From Anodontia alba (lineage: Eukaryota; Mollusca; Bivalvia; Lucinida; Lucinidae), in NCBI GenBank assembly GCA_964016985.1, contig OZ024823.1, forward strand, positions 108,922,476 to 108,986,475: 64,000 nt of DNA, in the 5' to 3' direction. The position numbers and the translations under genes were made by a program. The notes beneath the pieces are model-generated. The model was not told the origin of the DNA. It did not search any database and saw nothing but the letters and a program-made list of their open reading frames with translations. The stretch's first letter is position 1, and every line of letters starts with the position of its first letter. Shown in pieces: positions 42,233 through 52,919 of the stretch.

Positions 42233-42256
42233 CTATGGTAAATACAGTACATATCT

Positions 42257-42439
42257 TTACCCTTGTCATGCTGAATAAATTAAGATGCTACACCTATTTC
42301 TAATTTTCAGCCAATCAGATTACTTGATCCAGGTTATTGATATAAATTCACATACTTAATGGCAAACAGTGCAGATCCAGATCAGTCCAACTGTTTGCAG
42401 AGGCAGGACATATCCAGGTTCAGCAGGACTAGGGTTAAC
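42257..42439. mobile_element. D-family MITE, copy 8 (central hairpin deleted)
   Basis: AGATCCAGATCAGTCCAACTGTTTGC: one half of the hairpin is lost. Confidence 0.75.
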
Positions 42440-42517
42440 CACAATAATGAAACCGAACATAAAAATATGTATAACTGATTTCCTGCATAAAAGTGTGTAT
42501 GGCCAGCTGTATGCAGT

Positions 42518-42726
42518 TAACCCTGGTCTTGCTGAACCCGAATATGCCCTGCCTTTGCAAACAGTATAGATCCAGATCAGTTGGCTTTTGAAGAAGCCAA
42601 CTGATTGGGATCTACACTGTCATTAAGTATGTGAATTTTTATGAACAGCCTGGATCAAGTATTCTGATTGGCTGAAAATTAGTAGTGGGCATGGCATTTT
42701 AATTTATTCAGCATGGCCAGGGTTAA
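42518..42726. mobile_element. D-family MITE, copy 9
   Basis: Opposite orientation to copy 8, only about 80 bases away. Confidence 0.8.
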
Positions 42727-42885
42727 CTGCTTTGGTAAAGCTGGGCAGATGGTCCCCTACTGTGCACTGGATGTGACATAAGGTTTACAACCCATCTATC
42801 TGTCTAACCATACAAACATAATAGGCTAAAGGTTAAACAAATGATCTGAATAAGTCATGTTTTTAGGGACAGCAGGGTAACATTT

Positions 42886-43059
42886 AACCCATTTATGCCT
42901 ACTGTCCCATAGAAGGAACATTGGCAAACAGAATGCTGCATCTCATCAGGGTCTACACTGTTTGCATGAAATACAGAAATTAACCAGACACCCCTTCAGT
43001 TGAAAATGGACCTGTCCAAAGAGATGATGTAGAAGAGTCGACTGGGCATAAATGGATTA
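42886..43059. mobile_element. Palindromic MITE, TAACCCATTTATGCC ends
   Basis: ATTTAACCCATTTATGCCTA and GGGCATAAATGGATTA ends. The core GGCAAACAGAATGCTGCATC...GGGTCTACACTGTTTGC is like C and G. It lies 31 bases before the exon 43091 acceptor tract. Confidence 0.7.
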
Positions 43060-43090
43060 TTTTATTACATTGTATTTTTTTTTTTTTCAG

Positions 43091-43210
43091 GAGTTCAAGA
43101 TGACAAAAGATGGTGGCATCCATCACCTTGACCTTTGTGTGACCTTGACAGCTAATACACCAGGGTCAGTTCTGAAATTATATCAGTGTGCTCCTGATAA
43201 CCAGATGCAG
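43091..43210 (+). CDS. GALNT2: GALNT2-like exon: lectin beta repeat
   Basis: Residues 279-318. The acceptor is a T-rich tract ending TTTTTCAG and the donor GTGAGC. It encodes EFKMTKDGGIHHLDLCVTL, then NTPGSVLKLYQCAPDNQMQ. The first residues finish the alpha QxW motif as Q-E-F, so the usual Trp is Phe. The beta repeat has Cys pairs and ends at Q before K-W in the next exon. Confidence 0.95.
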
Positions 43211-44689
43211 GTGAGCATTCTTTCGTGACTTAATTATACCATTCCCTTTCCCACAATACAATGAGTTTGAGATGTGATATAGAGGAATTATTATAACAGG
43301 CAGTCGATCAGTACCTCTCTGCAAGTCTGTAGAGCGAATTACATGTTCAGTTTTGTTGCATTTTCATAAAGATTTACAGAAATAACATGAGTAGCAGTGC
43401 ATGAAATTAATATCTTTTTTCAGGTTAACAATCTGGCTCGTCTGCCGTTGGGTCTCTTGTCTCACTGAGTTTGTGGAATGAGCTACAGTTTATATCTCAG
43501 CTGAGCCTACAGCTCATGTGAGCCGTTAGTATAGGCTTGGATCTGTTGCCTGTTGTATGTCATCCACACTTTCATACTTGAATATCACCAAGACCAGTAG
43601 GTCAGTCTTGATTAAATTTCATGTGTAGCATGGTTGGGTTAGGGGATTGACTGCATAATGCTTATGGGCAGATTGGATCAAAACTGTGGTTTCCATAGCA
43701 ACAGAAAATTCCCATAGACTTATAATTGGGAAAATATTGTACAGGCAATAACATGTTTATTTTTGTTGAATCTTTCATCTAACTTAAAGGTATCCAGGAC
43801 AGACATAAAATCTCGACTGAGCTTGATTTTGGGTCAGATTGGATGAACCACTTTAGAGTTACTGTCCCCTTTAAAACTGAAAAAATTGCCCATAGACTTA
43901 TAATGGGGAAAATGTTGTCTGACAGCAACTTTATTTTTCATCAAAAGTGGATCAACTGGGGGTGGGAGTGGTGGTGAGGGTGGGACTCATGTCCATCCAT
44001 CTGTCTGTCCATCAGTTAGTTTTAGTTTCTGAGAGGGTGCACTGCTTGTTGACATTTCTTGTTAAGACTTTGAAAAGTAATTCTCCAACAAAACATGATG
44101 TATGTATTAATCAGAATTCCCTCTGCCGCCAAGGCGAGTAGAAATGAGGCAGATGAAAAGCATAATACATGTACATCCATCAACTTGAGAAAAACTTTTA
44201 TTCTTAAGATTGTTAAACCAGAGTGGGAATCTGATGAATCGGCAAAAATCCCAAGTGAAATGTGTACTTTAAGTAGACATTGCCTAGTGGTGCTATGATG
44301 CATATCAATTTTTAAAAGAGTTTTGATAAAACCATAATTAGTTTTTAAGAGATTCCTAGTGAGGGAGAGAGTTTTCTTGTAAATTAAGTACTATTTTAAA
44401 CAGGATTTGACCACATGTTTTGCTCTGAAAGTGGAAGTATACACAGAAGCAAAAATAACAACCATTTGTATTAGCTGTTTTATTTTTCTTTTTTCTTCCA
44501 TTTATGGGATAAAGTCTTGGACAAGTATTAAATATTACTAAAATGCATTTTAGTTACCATAGTTTTACCCTAAATATGTGATCAGGCATGCCTATCAGCA
44601 ATGTAGACCCAAACTACTCATAAAGCGGCATTTTTATGAAGGTCCACACTGTTCAGGATTCCTTGAGCACGTCAGTAGGCAATCAGATA
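43211..44689. other. Last-but-one intron and flank, nothing recognised
   Basis: AT-rich, with a TGTCCATCCATCTGTCTGTC stretch near 44000. No family member is recognised until the I element at 44690. Confidence 0.4.
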
Positions 44690-44860
44690 GACATTTTTTT
44701 TTTTTTTTTGCATTTTTTTTTGTCAGAGAAAATAACTTGACATTTCATGTGAATTTTGTCTGCCTAACAGACAATTCACATAAAATTTCAAGTCTTATTT
44801 CATTTGAATAATATTAGAATGTTGCCTGCTACAGTTTTGCTTAACTCTTTAATTGTTAAG
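44690..44860. mobile_element. I-family MITE, copy 1
   Basis: CTTGACATTTCATGTGAATT and CAATTCACATAAAATTTCAA arms around a GTCTGCCTAACAGAC loop. Confidence 0.72.
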
Positions 44861-44956
44861 GTAGTTACGGTAGTAATTTAATCCAAGTGCTAGTGCTATT
44901 GTACATGCTGATAGTAAGTTTGAGTATTCTAATTCCTTTCCATGGATTGATTTCAG

Positions 44957-45112
44957 AAATGGGAGCGTCACCAAGACAACACAATGCTACGCAATAAGTT
45001 CAACAATCTATGTATAGATAGTGTAGAGGTGCAGCGTAAAGGTCTTGTAGCCAATCACTGTGATCCAGATGCCCACTCCCAGATTTGGACATTCACAATT
45101 TCTTCACGATAA
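44957..45112 (+). CDS. GALNT2: GALNT2-like last exon: lectin gamma repeat and stop
   Basis: Residues 319-369 and the TAA stop at 45110-45112. The acceptor is TTGATTTCAG. It completes the beta QKW motif (KWER), then encodes NLCIDSVEV, CDPDAHSQIWTF and ends ISSR. CID and QIW give an intact gamma repeat. The domain length (about 134 residues) is normal for a GalNAc-transferase lectin. The 3' untranslated region must start here; no convincing single poly(A) signal stands out in the repeat-rich DNA that follows. Confidence 0.95.
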   Translation, partial: KWERHQDNTMLRNKFNNLCIDSVEVQRKGLVANHCDPDAHSQIWTFTISSR

Positions 45113-45194
45113 GCAAAGTCTTCTCATGAATATTTATTTTTGTTTTTGCATCAAATTATACATGGCAGCATCTCAGTCATTTTGATGACTCCAC

Positions 45195-45395
45195 TAATAG
45201 CTCTTGATAAAAGGGACTACCCACTTAAATATTTCTCATATTACTTCACAAAAACATATGTTGTGGGTACTCATTAGAAGCGCCTTGCAAAGGCGCTTCT
45301 AATGAGTACCCACATCATATGTTTTTGTGGAGACGTAAGAAAAATATCTGTAGTTTTGGGTTGAAAAAAAAAATACTTTACTGGGAGCTCTGCTC
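45195..45395. mobile_element. B-family MITE
   Basis: One of the best preserved: GAAGCGCCTTGCAAAGGCGC hairpin, outer AGCTCTTGATAAAAGG and TACTGGGAGCTCTG. It lies 83 bases beyond the GALNT2-like stop, so it may be in the 3' untranslated region. Confidence 0.82.
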
Positions 45396-45774
45396 TGATA
45401 TCTTCAGATAAGGTGATGATTGAGGTATACTGGATATCTTTTGCTTTTTTTGCACCATAAGATATCTTCTGGATATTCATTGGACTTCCTGAACTCCTGG
45501 TAGGTAGTAGGGTGGTGGGCTGTCCTACTGAAACTTACAGAATGTTAGCCTTGCTATTGTTGGCATTTGGCAGGAAAGTCCTGCCTTACTTGAAGTAAGT
45601 TTTCTTTTATTCTTCTTTTTGTTCTCCTTCTCCTCAACATGGCTGAAATACATGTATTCTTGATTAAGCCATTGAACTCCAGCTCAAACAAACTAATGAA
45701 TGCCCACGATATATCTATTGGTGTGAAAGTAAGAAAACATAATTTGAATATTTTGTTTTATCTGAAATGTGTAT

Positions 45775-45988
45775 CGTATTTACCCAAAGTATTTAGACAG
45801 TCAGGCCTGAGCTAACAGTGTAGACCAAGATCAGACACCACAGAATGCAGGATCTGATCAGAATCTACACTTTGCCATTCATCAAACAGTTTTTAGACAC
45901 ATCAAGAGGTAGTAAAATGGACTTGTTCAAATTTTAGCACAAGTATGGTAAGAATATAATGTGTTCCAATATTTATGGTAAATACGAT
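45775..45988. mobile_element. C-family MITE, copy 3
   Basis: CGTATTTACCCAAAGTATTT left, CCAATATTTATGGTAAATAC right. Confidence 0.78.
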
Positions 45989-46036
45989 AGTGAGATGCTA
46001 GGGTGTATATCGGCTTGGAGTAATAATAAAAAATCA

Positions 46037-46296
46037 GGACCCAGTTGTTCAAAGCATCGTTAGTTTTAACATGCTCATTAGTGGTTAAAATGATAACTGT
46101 TCTAGTAAGTACAATATCTAATTCACAGGTATTTTTGCAGAAAAAAAGATGTGAGTAGCTTTTGCAAATGCAAAAGCTAAATGCAAAAGTTACTCACATT
46201 TTTCAGCAGAAATGTTAGTGTATATGCCATATGTAATGTTCAAAGTTTTAATGATACATCAACTAATGACATAGTTAGTTTTGAACAACTGGGCCC
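46037..46296. mobile_element. A-family MITE, copy 9
   Basis: Left end GGACCC. The central arm is partly duplicated (GCAAATGCAAAAGCTAAATG). Confidence 0.8.
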
Positions 46297-46492
46297 AGTG
46301 TTTTTATTTAAAAGTATTTTAAAAAAGCATATCATTTGTTCTGAGATAGTTCTGCCACAGCTGCATACTTGCCAGTGTTGAGAAAATTCTAGTCAGCTAC
46401 AAACACATCCAGGACATATCCATAGAGATAAAATTTTATAACATATACATGTATGTGAATGAATTGAATCACAAAAAAAGAAAGAATTGATC

Positions 46493-46537
46493 TAGGTCTT
46501 ACTGATTATCTCCTAAGAGATAATCAGTAAGACCTAA
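46493..46537. repeat. Perfect short hairpin
   Basis: TAGGTCTTACTGATTATCTC and GAGATAATCAGTAAGACCTA with a 4-base loop. Confidence 0.85.
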
Positions 46538-46542
46538 GTCAC

Positions 46543-46710
46543 AGTACTAGCAGGCAACATTATGAGGTATTTTTGTTTTTCAGTGATATTTTGTGTGAAT
46601 CATCTGCCTGGATGATGATTCACATGAAATATCAAGCCTTATTTTGTCTGTAAAATAAAAATATTTGCAAATGTTGTCTGCAACAAATTTAAAAGGTGCA
46701 TCAATGGTTA
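46543..46710. mobile_element. I-family MITE, copy 2
   Basis: GTGTGAATCATCTGCCTGGA...GATTCACATGAAATATC; ends GCAGGCAACATT and TTGTCTGCAAC. Confidence 0.7.
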
Positions 46711-46878
46711 AATGTATATTATAGGATGTACTAGCAAACAGTGAAGATCCTGATCAGACTACAGCAAAGTCCAGGCTGATCTGGGCATTAGCAGTTTGCA
46801 TGAGAATTATTTTCTTCTGATGCAGCTTATACATACAGTTAACTATTGGCCTGTTAGAAATTACTTCTTAGGTGTTAT

Positions 46879-47092
46879 TAAACCTTAAAGCGCCAAGCAA
46901 AATTTGTAGCAGACGACATTCTAAATTTCTTTTTTTATTTTTCAGAGAAAACAAGTCTTGACATTTCATGTGAATTGTCTGCCAAGCAGATGATTCACAT
47001 GAAATGTCAAGACTTGTTTTCTCTGAAAAAATAAAAAAAATAAATAAAAAATTGTTTTCTGCTGCTGTTGTGATTGGCACTTTAAGGGTTAA
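46879..47092. mobile_element. I-family MITE, copy 3 (best preserved)
   Basis: Outer CCTTAAAGCGCCAAGCAAAA and TGATTGGCACTTTAAGGGTT. The stem TCTTGACATTTCATGTGAAT is paired over about 40 bases. Confidence 0.8.
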
Positions 47093-47200
47093 GGTGAATG
47101 GATACACTTTCAGGGGTAGAAACTCTTATCAAAAAAGTTTTGCCTTCCTTCTGAAAAGGGGTCTGCTCTAAAAGGAAAGATTTAGCTCCCCTTGTGAAAT
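47089..47200. mobile_element. F-family MITE, left half
   Basis: GTGAATGGATACACTTTCAG through GGAAAGATTTAGCTCCCC, then broken off. Confidence 0.65.
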
Positions 47201-47391
47201 GACCTGGAGAGACACTCCTTGTGAGTTGCCACAACCTGTGTTCTTGTGGAGAAATAAGATTTACCACCACTCCCAGAGCTATGACTGAACTGGTCAAATG
47301 ACAGTAGGACAAAATGATCAGTAACAGTGTTCTCATCTGGATCTAATCTGTAATAACAAAAAAATTGGTGTAGACTCCCAAAAGGGTAATT

Positions 47392-47456
47392 TGCAAACAG
47401 TGCAGACCCAGATTAGATGCCACATAATGCAGCATCTGATCAGGGTCTCCACAAAT
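47392..47456. mobile_element. C-family core fragment
   Basis: GCAAACAGTGCAGACCCAGA, ATGCCACATAATGCAGCATC hairpin. Confidence 0.55.
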
Positions 47457-47566
47457 AGCCAGTTTTCTTGTGGAATTTTTAATTCACAAAGCCTGCCATA
47501 ACTAAAAGTGAAATTTGACTCTTCCAATATATAGTGTGGGGGAGTTTAGTCAGTCTAAAATGGATT

Positions 47567-47900
47567 AGAGTGAATGGATACACCTTGGGATTGAGCTACC
47601 TTTTTTCACAACAGAGACAACTTTTCTTTCCTTTCCTGCACCCCAATGCTCTCGTTTTCGAGTGGATTTTCTGGCCAAAGAATGTGCAAAAATACTGGTT
47701 AACTTCTTAGAGGAAAGACCAAGCCTGCCTAGGAAAAAATGTGGTTAGGTAAACAGACTGACTCAACATGACCTTAATTATGTTGACTGGGCCATTAAAC
47801 TCCAGAGCATCCTAACTTACAGAGTGGATTCCTTTTCAGAAGGGAGCAAAAACAGATTTGACAGAGTTGTTGTCCTTGAAAGTGTATTATTTCCTCTTAA
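47567..47900. mobile_element. F-family MITE split by a SINE-1 tail
   Basis: GAGTGAATGGATACACCTTG left and AGAGTGGATTCCTTTTCAGA...GTGTATTATTTCCTCTTAAA right, with SINE-1 sequence between. Confidence 0.68.
47684..47803 (+). mobile_element. SINE-1, 3' fragment
   Basis: GTGCAAAAATACTGGTTAAC to GTTGACTGGGCCATTAAACT; lacks the tRNA head. Confidence 0.75.
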
Positions 47901-48003
47901 AGTGTTCAAAGAAAAAACAACAGATGTTTTCTTCAGCATCATTTATGTTAATTAACATGTTTGTTTAGAATAGTTTATTACTTTATTGGTAAAACATGAT
48001 TAC

Positions 48004-48220
48004 TGTATATACCCTAAGTATTTGGACTCCTTTCTTTTTACCATACTTGTTTTAAAATCGTAAAAAGTCCATTTAACTATCTGTTGATGTGTCTAAAATA
48101 TTTCTAGATGAGTGGCAAACAGTGTAGACCCTGATCAGATGCCGCATTCTGCGGCATCTGATCTGGGTCTATACTGTTTGCTTAGGCCTGTCTGTCCCAA
48201 TACTTAGGGTTGTTACGGTA
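48004..48220. mobile_element. C-family MITE, copy 4
   Basis: Opposite orientation to copy 3. GATCAGATGCCGCATTCTGC hairpin, perfect over 14 pairs. Confidence 0.8.
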
Positions 48221-48270
48221 AGTGTGATTTACAGATCTCAGTCTGATCCTAATTCATGAACTCATTTGAT

Positions 48271-48386
48271 TACCATATTTATCCTATTATTTGGACATAC
48301 ATGTACTTGCCTGACCAGACACCAAATGGTCTTGTTCAAATTTTAGGATAGTTATAGCAAGGCATTGAAGTGTCCAAATATTTTAG
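48271..48386. mobile_element. C-family MITE with deleted core
   Basis: TACCATATTTATCCTATTAT and GAAGTGTCCAAATATTTTAG ends. The hairpin module is absent. Confidence 0.6.
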
Positions 48387-48622
48387 GGGACTTGATACAC
48401 TTGTAGCTTTTCTGCCAGTTTTTACAAATTAGACAACTTTTGTGACTTCCTGTTTGCTCTCATGCACATCAGGCCCCTGAAATGAAGTCTATTTTAAAAG
48501 GAAAGAATTTGCTCCCAAGGGAAGTACATTCTTTTTCTTTTAGAGCAGACCCCTTGCCAGAATGGAGATAAAATTATTTTGACAGCATTGCCTCCCCTAA
48601 AAGTGTAGCAATTCACCTTAAG
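48386..48622. mobile_element. F-family MITE, copy 6
   Basis: AGGGGACTTGATACACTTGT left, TAGCAATTCACCTTAAGG right; stem around GGAAAGAATTTGCTCCCAAG. Confidence 0.76.
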
Positions 48623-48757
48623 GTAATTATTGTAGGGAAAAATGCTAAAAATTGAAATACCAGGAATCACATTTTATTTATACATCTACTTCAGTGGAAA
48701 TCCTAAAAATAAATCCATTTTCATTGTGTCCAGACAAATATTTTTATTTACTGTGTT

Positions 48758-48829
48758 TACTTTAAGTTTGATCTGGGTCTGCACTGTTTGTTCAGACCTA
48801 TCTGTCTGAATACTTAAAATAAATACGGT
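48758..48829. mobile_element. C-family fragment
   Basis: TACTGTGTTTACTTTAAG joined directly to GATCTGGGTCTGCACTGTTT and ...AATAAATACGG: an internally deleted copy. Confidence 0.6.
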
Positions 48830-49197
48830 TGCCTGGTAGTCCATTGTAGTATTTTATAAACGCTACAAACTGGCTTAAGCATGGTTTATACAGGTGATCT
48901 CTCAGTTAGAACATTGGAGTTGGTACAAAATGTCAACAGTTACCTTGCAATAACAGCCCCTTCTCTACAACAGTTTTCATTTGTTTTCTTTCAGTTTACA
49001 TATTTTATACATGTAATTGGTCTGCAGTAGCCACCAACCAATAAAGGCCTGTGTTTTTCCCTTTGAAGGATGGCTAGGTTCTTTTGCAAAGGTAGAGTGA
49101 GAATGTAATATCGGTGCAAAGTATGATGCATTTAGATTTATGACTCTGATAGTGAGAATAACCTGTTTAATTCCATGCTGTCATTAGTGTGTAACAT

Positions 49198-49554
49198 TAA
49201 CCCTTGTCTTGCTGAATGAATTAAAATGCCACGCCCACTTCTAATTTTCAGCCAATCAGATTACTTGATCCAGGTTGTTCTGGGGCGTGATATTTCAGTG
49301 AGGCAGCACTCTAAAAGTGAGCATTGAGCTCCCTGCCACATCCAGACACCGTCGCGATATGACTGAAAAAGGTTGAAAGCGACGTTAAGCCCAAATCAAA
49401 CAAACAAATGATCCAGGTTGTTGATACAAATTTACATTCTCAATGACAAACAGTGCAGATCCAGATCAGTTGGCTTCTTCAGAAGCCAACTGATCTGGAT
49501 CTGCACTGTTTGTAAAAGGCCAGGTATATCCAAGATCAGCAGGGCCAGGGTTAA
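49198..49554. mobile_element. D-family MITE, copy 10, with SINE-3 insertion
   Basis: CCCTTGTCTTGCTGAATGAA left and GATCAGCAGGGCCAGGGTTA right; interrupted at 49280-49408. Confidence 0.82.
49280..49408 (+). mobile_element. SINE-3 fragment, 14-bp target duplication
   Basis: TGATCCAGGTTGTT at 49266-49279 and 49409-49422. The insert ends GACGTTAAGCCCAAATCAAA plus CAAACAAA, a SINE-type tail. The 5' part is truncated. Confidence 0.82.
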
Positions 49555-49776
49555 TAGCTTTTGACATCTTATGTATTTATTTGTATTTGCTCAATTAAAT
49601 TTATGTCCCATCATTTGTTGGAACAAAGTGATAATGCTGAAATACTAACGAATGTTTGTTGATTGTTTTGAACAGAAGAGAAATTATTCAAAACTGAGCC
49701 ACATTGAGAGAAAATTTACTTTTGGACATGTGGGCCCAAGGACAACTCAGACCAGGTTGTGCATCTGCTCAGCCTA

Positions 49777-49966
49777 ATTTATAGCAGACAACATTCTAAA
49801 TGTTTTTATTATTTTTCAGAGAAAACAAGTCTTAATATTTCATGTGAATCATCTGCCAAGCAGACGATTTACATGAAATATCAAGACTTGTTTTCTCTGA
49901 AAAATAAATAAAAAAAAAAAAAAAAATTGTCATCTGCTGCTGTTGTGATTGGTGCTTTAAGGGTTA
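49777..49966. mobile_element. I-family MITE, copy 4
   Basis: AGTCTTAATATTTCATGTGA with complement; outer TGATTGGTGCTTTAAGGGTT. Confidence 0.76.
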
Positions 49967-50035
49967 AGGTGAATGGATACACTTTCAGGGGTGGTAACTC
50001 TATCAAAAAAGTTTTGCTTCCCTTCTGAAAGTAAT
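49965..50035. mobile_element. F-family fragment
   Basis: AAGGTGAATGGATACACTTT to TTCCCTTCTGAAAG. The I + F junction is the same as at 47085, so the pair may have been copied together. Confidence 0.6.
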
Positions 50036-50214
50036 CCGTCTTTGATTTGTGCTCTGTGGGTAGTAATGGATTCAGTGCTTCTTCAAGTGGGCAGCAAAGA
50101 CTGCTCAGACTGCCCAAATGCAAGCTGATTTGAGTGTTCACTGGGTGCTTGTTTTTGAAGGTACAGTTTCTCTCATTATGACTTAATCATTATTCACATC
50201 AAACAAAAAGGGTC

Positions 50215-50300
50215 TTCAACATATACTGCACATTCTGTAACATCTGATCAGGGTCTACACTGTTTGGTGAGAGTTGACTGTTTGAATACTTAGGGTAAAT
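50215..50300. mobile_element. C-family fragment
   Basis: GCACATTCTGTAACATCTGA...TACTTAGGGTAAATC. Confidence 0.55.
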
Positions 50301-50483
50301 CTGATATGCATACAGTGATGACTCAGATCAGCCTGCACTACAGTGCAGTTTGATCAGGGTCTTCCTTTTTGTTAGTATCTTTTACATTATCCATACATAC
50401 ATGACCATCAGAGATCCTGATCAGAGTTAAATGAAGGCCCTTTTTAAGTGATGCCTTGTATACAATGTTTTTCATCTTTCATT

Positions 50484-51163
50484 GTTAACCTTTTCAGCCC
50501 GGCAGACAAAAACAGATACCTGTGCAAACCGTTGATTCAGATGAGATGGCTCATCATGAGCCTTTCTATCAGGATCTACAGTTTGCAATTCTGTTTTTTT
50601 TTTTTTTTATTATTATTATTATTATACACACCATGCCTTCCCACCCCCACCCCCCACCCCACCCCGCAGCTTCAAACTGTGTTTGTGGGAGGGTAGAGGT
50701 GGGGTACTGTTATCACGTCTGTCTGTCCATGTCCACATCACAAAAATATGCCTATATAAATTTGACCCCCTTAAACCCCATTTTTATATAGTAAAACTGG
50801 GGTTTACAGGGGTATACATTGTTTTCTTATTTCTGCTCAAAAACATAGATTGTGGGTACACATTAGAACCACCTCACTGAGGCGGTTCTAACGAGTACCC
50901 ACAATCTATGTTTTGAGCAGAAATATGAAAAATATCGGAGTTTTTGTATCTAAAAATTTTCAGTTTTTGGAGGTGAAATTTTCTATATATTTGAATAGAA
51001 GTGTTTTCATAATGATTACATTTTGGTCCTTGTTGGGGATGTCTAATAAGCACTGCTTACTGACCTTCCTTATTTTAGACTGAAACCCCAGTTTACATCA
51101 GTGGACAAGTTCAATTCAAGGATAGATAAGTCCTTTTCAGAAACTCAGGGATGAAAGGGTTAA
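50484..51163. mobile_element. K-family MITE, copy 1, with large insert
   Basis: TTAACCTTTTCAGCCCGGCA left and CAGGGATGAAAGGGTTAA right match the intact copy at 53578-53792. About 470 extra bases lie in the middle, starting at a T-run with (ATT)n and C-rich DNA and including a B element. Confidence 0.65.
50815..50945. mobile_element. B-family MITE
   Basis: AACATAGATTGTGGGTACAC and GAGTACCCACAATCTATGTT, hairpin CCACCTCACTGAGGCGG. Confidence 0.78.
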
Positions 51164-51266
51164 ATTCATTTGTCATTTGTTCAGAATTACTAGATGCTAA
51201 TATTTCATAAACTGTTGTAAATATGATTGAAATCAAACTTTAATGCTTTGCATGCTGAAATCAAGC

Positions 51267-51451
51267 TTTAACACTTTTCATGCTGGGTGAAATTTTCAAC
51301 AGATGACATATTGTAATATTTTTCTTATTTTATCCAGAAAACAGGTTTTGACATTGCATGCAAATTTTCTCCATTGTTTTTTGGAAAAATAAGAAAAATG
51401 TCCTCAGTTTGTCTCTTGCTGAAATTAGCCCAGAGAGTAGTAAAGACTAAT
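51267..51451. mobile_element. H-family MITE, stem partly deleted
   Basis: TTAACACTTTTCATGCTGGG and AGAGTAGTAAAGACTAA ends. Confidence 0.68.
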
Positions 51452-51490
51452 ACTGTGAGCAGCTCTCATATTTTTAGTGAGAAAACATCA

Positions 51491-51737
51491 GGGCCCAGTT
51501 GTTCAAAGCACGTTAGCTTAATGAGCTTGTCACTGACAAACTCTTTAATTGTTGTAACTAAAGTATTTTCAAATACATTGATATTTTTAATGCAAAAATG
51601 TGAGTGGCTAATTTTGCATTGCCAAAGCTACTCACATTTTTTCAGCAAAAAATATCAATGTATTGGCCATATTTCACGATAGAAATTTTAACGTCACGTT
51701 AGCTAACAACTTTGTTAAGTTTTGAACAACTGGGCCC
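51491..51737. mobile_element. A-family MITE, copy 10
   Basis: Diverged inner arms; ends exact GGGCCC on both sides. Confidence 0.8.
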
Positions 51738-51900
51738 TGTATTTAAATTATTTATGTTAGACTATTTAATGTCTCATTCACTTAATGACATTTTTTTAAG
51801 GTAACACTATTTTAAACAGCTAGATTTTGACATATTCTGATGCCACTGAAATTTCAGACATATGTAAAAGTCTCATATTATTGTGTATTCTTATTTATCC

Positions 51901-52032
51901 TTAACACTTAGCACTCTGGGTGAAAATTTCAGCAGACAACATTTTGAAATATCAAAGCCTATTTCCTGAGAAAAATAAGAAAAATATCAATTTGTTGTCC
52001 GCTGAATATGCCCAGAGAGTTGTAAAGATTAA
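51901..52032. mobile_element. H-family MITE, internally deleted
   Basis: TTAACACTTAGCACTCTGGG joined to AAAGCCTATTTCCTGAGAAA; no central stem. Confidence 0.65.
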
Positions 52033-52086
52033 TTGTTACAACACACATGCACACATGCGCATGCACACAGACACACACATGCGCTA

Positions 52087-52381
52087 GCCTTGGAGGCTCA
52101 GTTGGATGCGCATCCAACTGGTGATTAGGAGATCCCAAGTTTGATCCCCACTGGGTCCAGCAACATGCTTTCGTGGAGATTGATCATGAATTTTTTTCTA
52201 TGGTCATTCTCCCCCTTCTGCTGATTCAAGAAGGGCAGTTGTCAAATTCTTCCGAAAGAATATGCACATGTACTGGTTAACCACTTAGAGGACTAAGCCT
52301 GCCTAGTAAAAGTGTGGTTAGGTAAACTGACCGGCTTGACATGACCTTAATAATGTTGACTGGGCTGTAAAACTCCAGCTT

Positions 52382-52384
<3 letters not shown>
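52087..52384 (+). mobile_element. SINE-1, full length
   Basis: GCCTTGGAGGCTCAGTTGGA head and GATCCCAAGTTTGATCCCC B box region (diverged); the tail runs into (CA)n. Confidence 0.82.

Positions 52385-52419
<35 letters not shown>
52385..52419. repeat. (CA)n microsatellite at a SINE tail
   Basis: About 17 CA units; probably grown from the SINE tail. Confidence 0.93.
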
Positions 52420-52422
<3 letters not shown>

Positions 52423-52458
52423 GAGAAATCATACTCAACAAAACAAAAAAGTTTACAC

Positions 52459-52666
52459 TACAGTAAAACCTGTGTAAGAAAGCCACCTTAGAGACTGATT
52501 TTAAATAGTGGTTGATGTGGAAAAAGTTGTCTGTCTTATAAAGGTACATGTCATGTAATTTTGCTAGCAAAATTACATGACATGTACCTTTATAAGACAA
52601 CCACCTTTCCACATCAACCACTAAGGTCAATTTCAAAGGTGGCTGTCTTACACAGGTTTTACTGTA
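52459..52666. mobile_element. TA-flanked palindromic MITE (single copy)
   Basis: TACAGTAAAACCTGTGTAAG and CACAGGTTTTACTGTA ends. The centre AGGTACATGTCATGTAATTT is paired with its complement around GCTAGC. Confidence 0.82.
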
Positions 52667-52919
52667 TATCTCATGTTTTCTGCCTTTTAAGTCATAAAAC
52701 TGTTTTTTTAATGTTGAAACATTATTACATCAACCATACAATAGTCCCAAAATTTTATCATTCTTCAGTGTAAACAATCTGTTTTTGTTCAGTTTAGTAT
52801 TTTGATGTTCTTTATTTTGTATCTTTTCAGATTTGGTAAATATTTGCATCAATTTATTAAGAAAGGCAATAACAAAAATATACTGTATACATTATCTAGA
52901 TAATGATTAAGATGTATGG

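Larger units (their letters stand above)
41505..42247. mobile_element. C-family MITE, copy 2, carrying two SINE-1 insertions
   Basis: C sequence is seen at 41505-41646 (GATCAGATGCTGCC hairpin), 41873-41930 and from 42233 (ATGGTAAATACAGTA). The gaps are two separate SINE-1 copies. Confidence 0.75.
49725..50165. repeat. Q-family repeat broken by I and F elements
   Basis: ACAACTCAGACCAGGTTGTG at the left, TGCAAGCTGATTTGAGTGTT at the right; I copy 4 and an F fragment lie in between. Confidence 0.5.

Noticed and set aside
52277..52636. 119-codon minus-strand frame
   Set aside because: It crosses a SINE-1, a CA microsatellite and a palindromic MITE.
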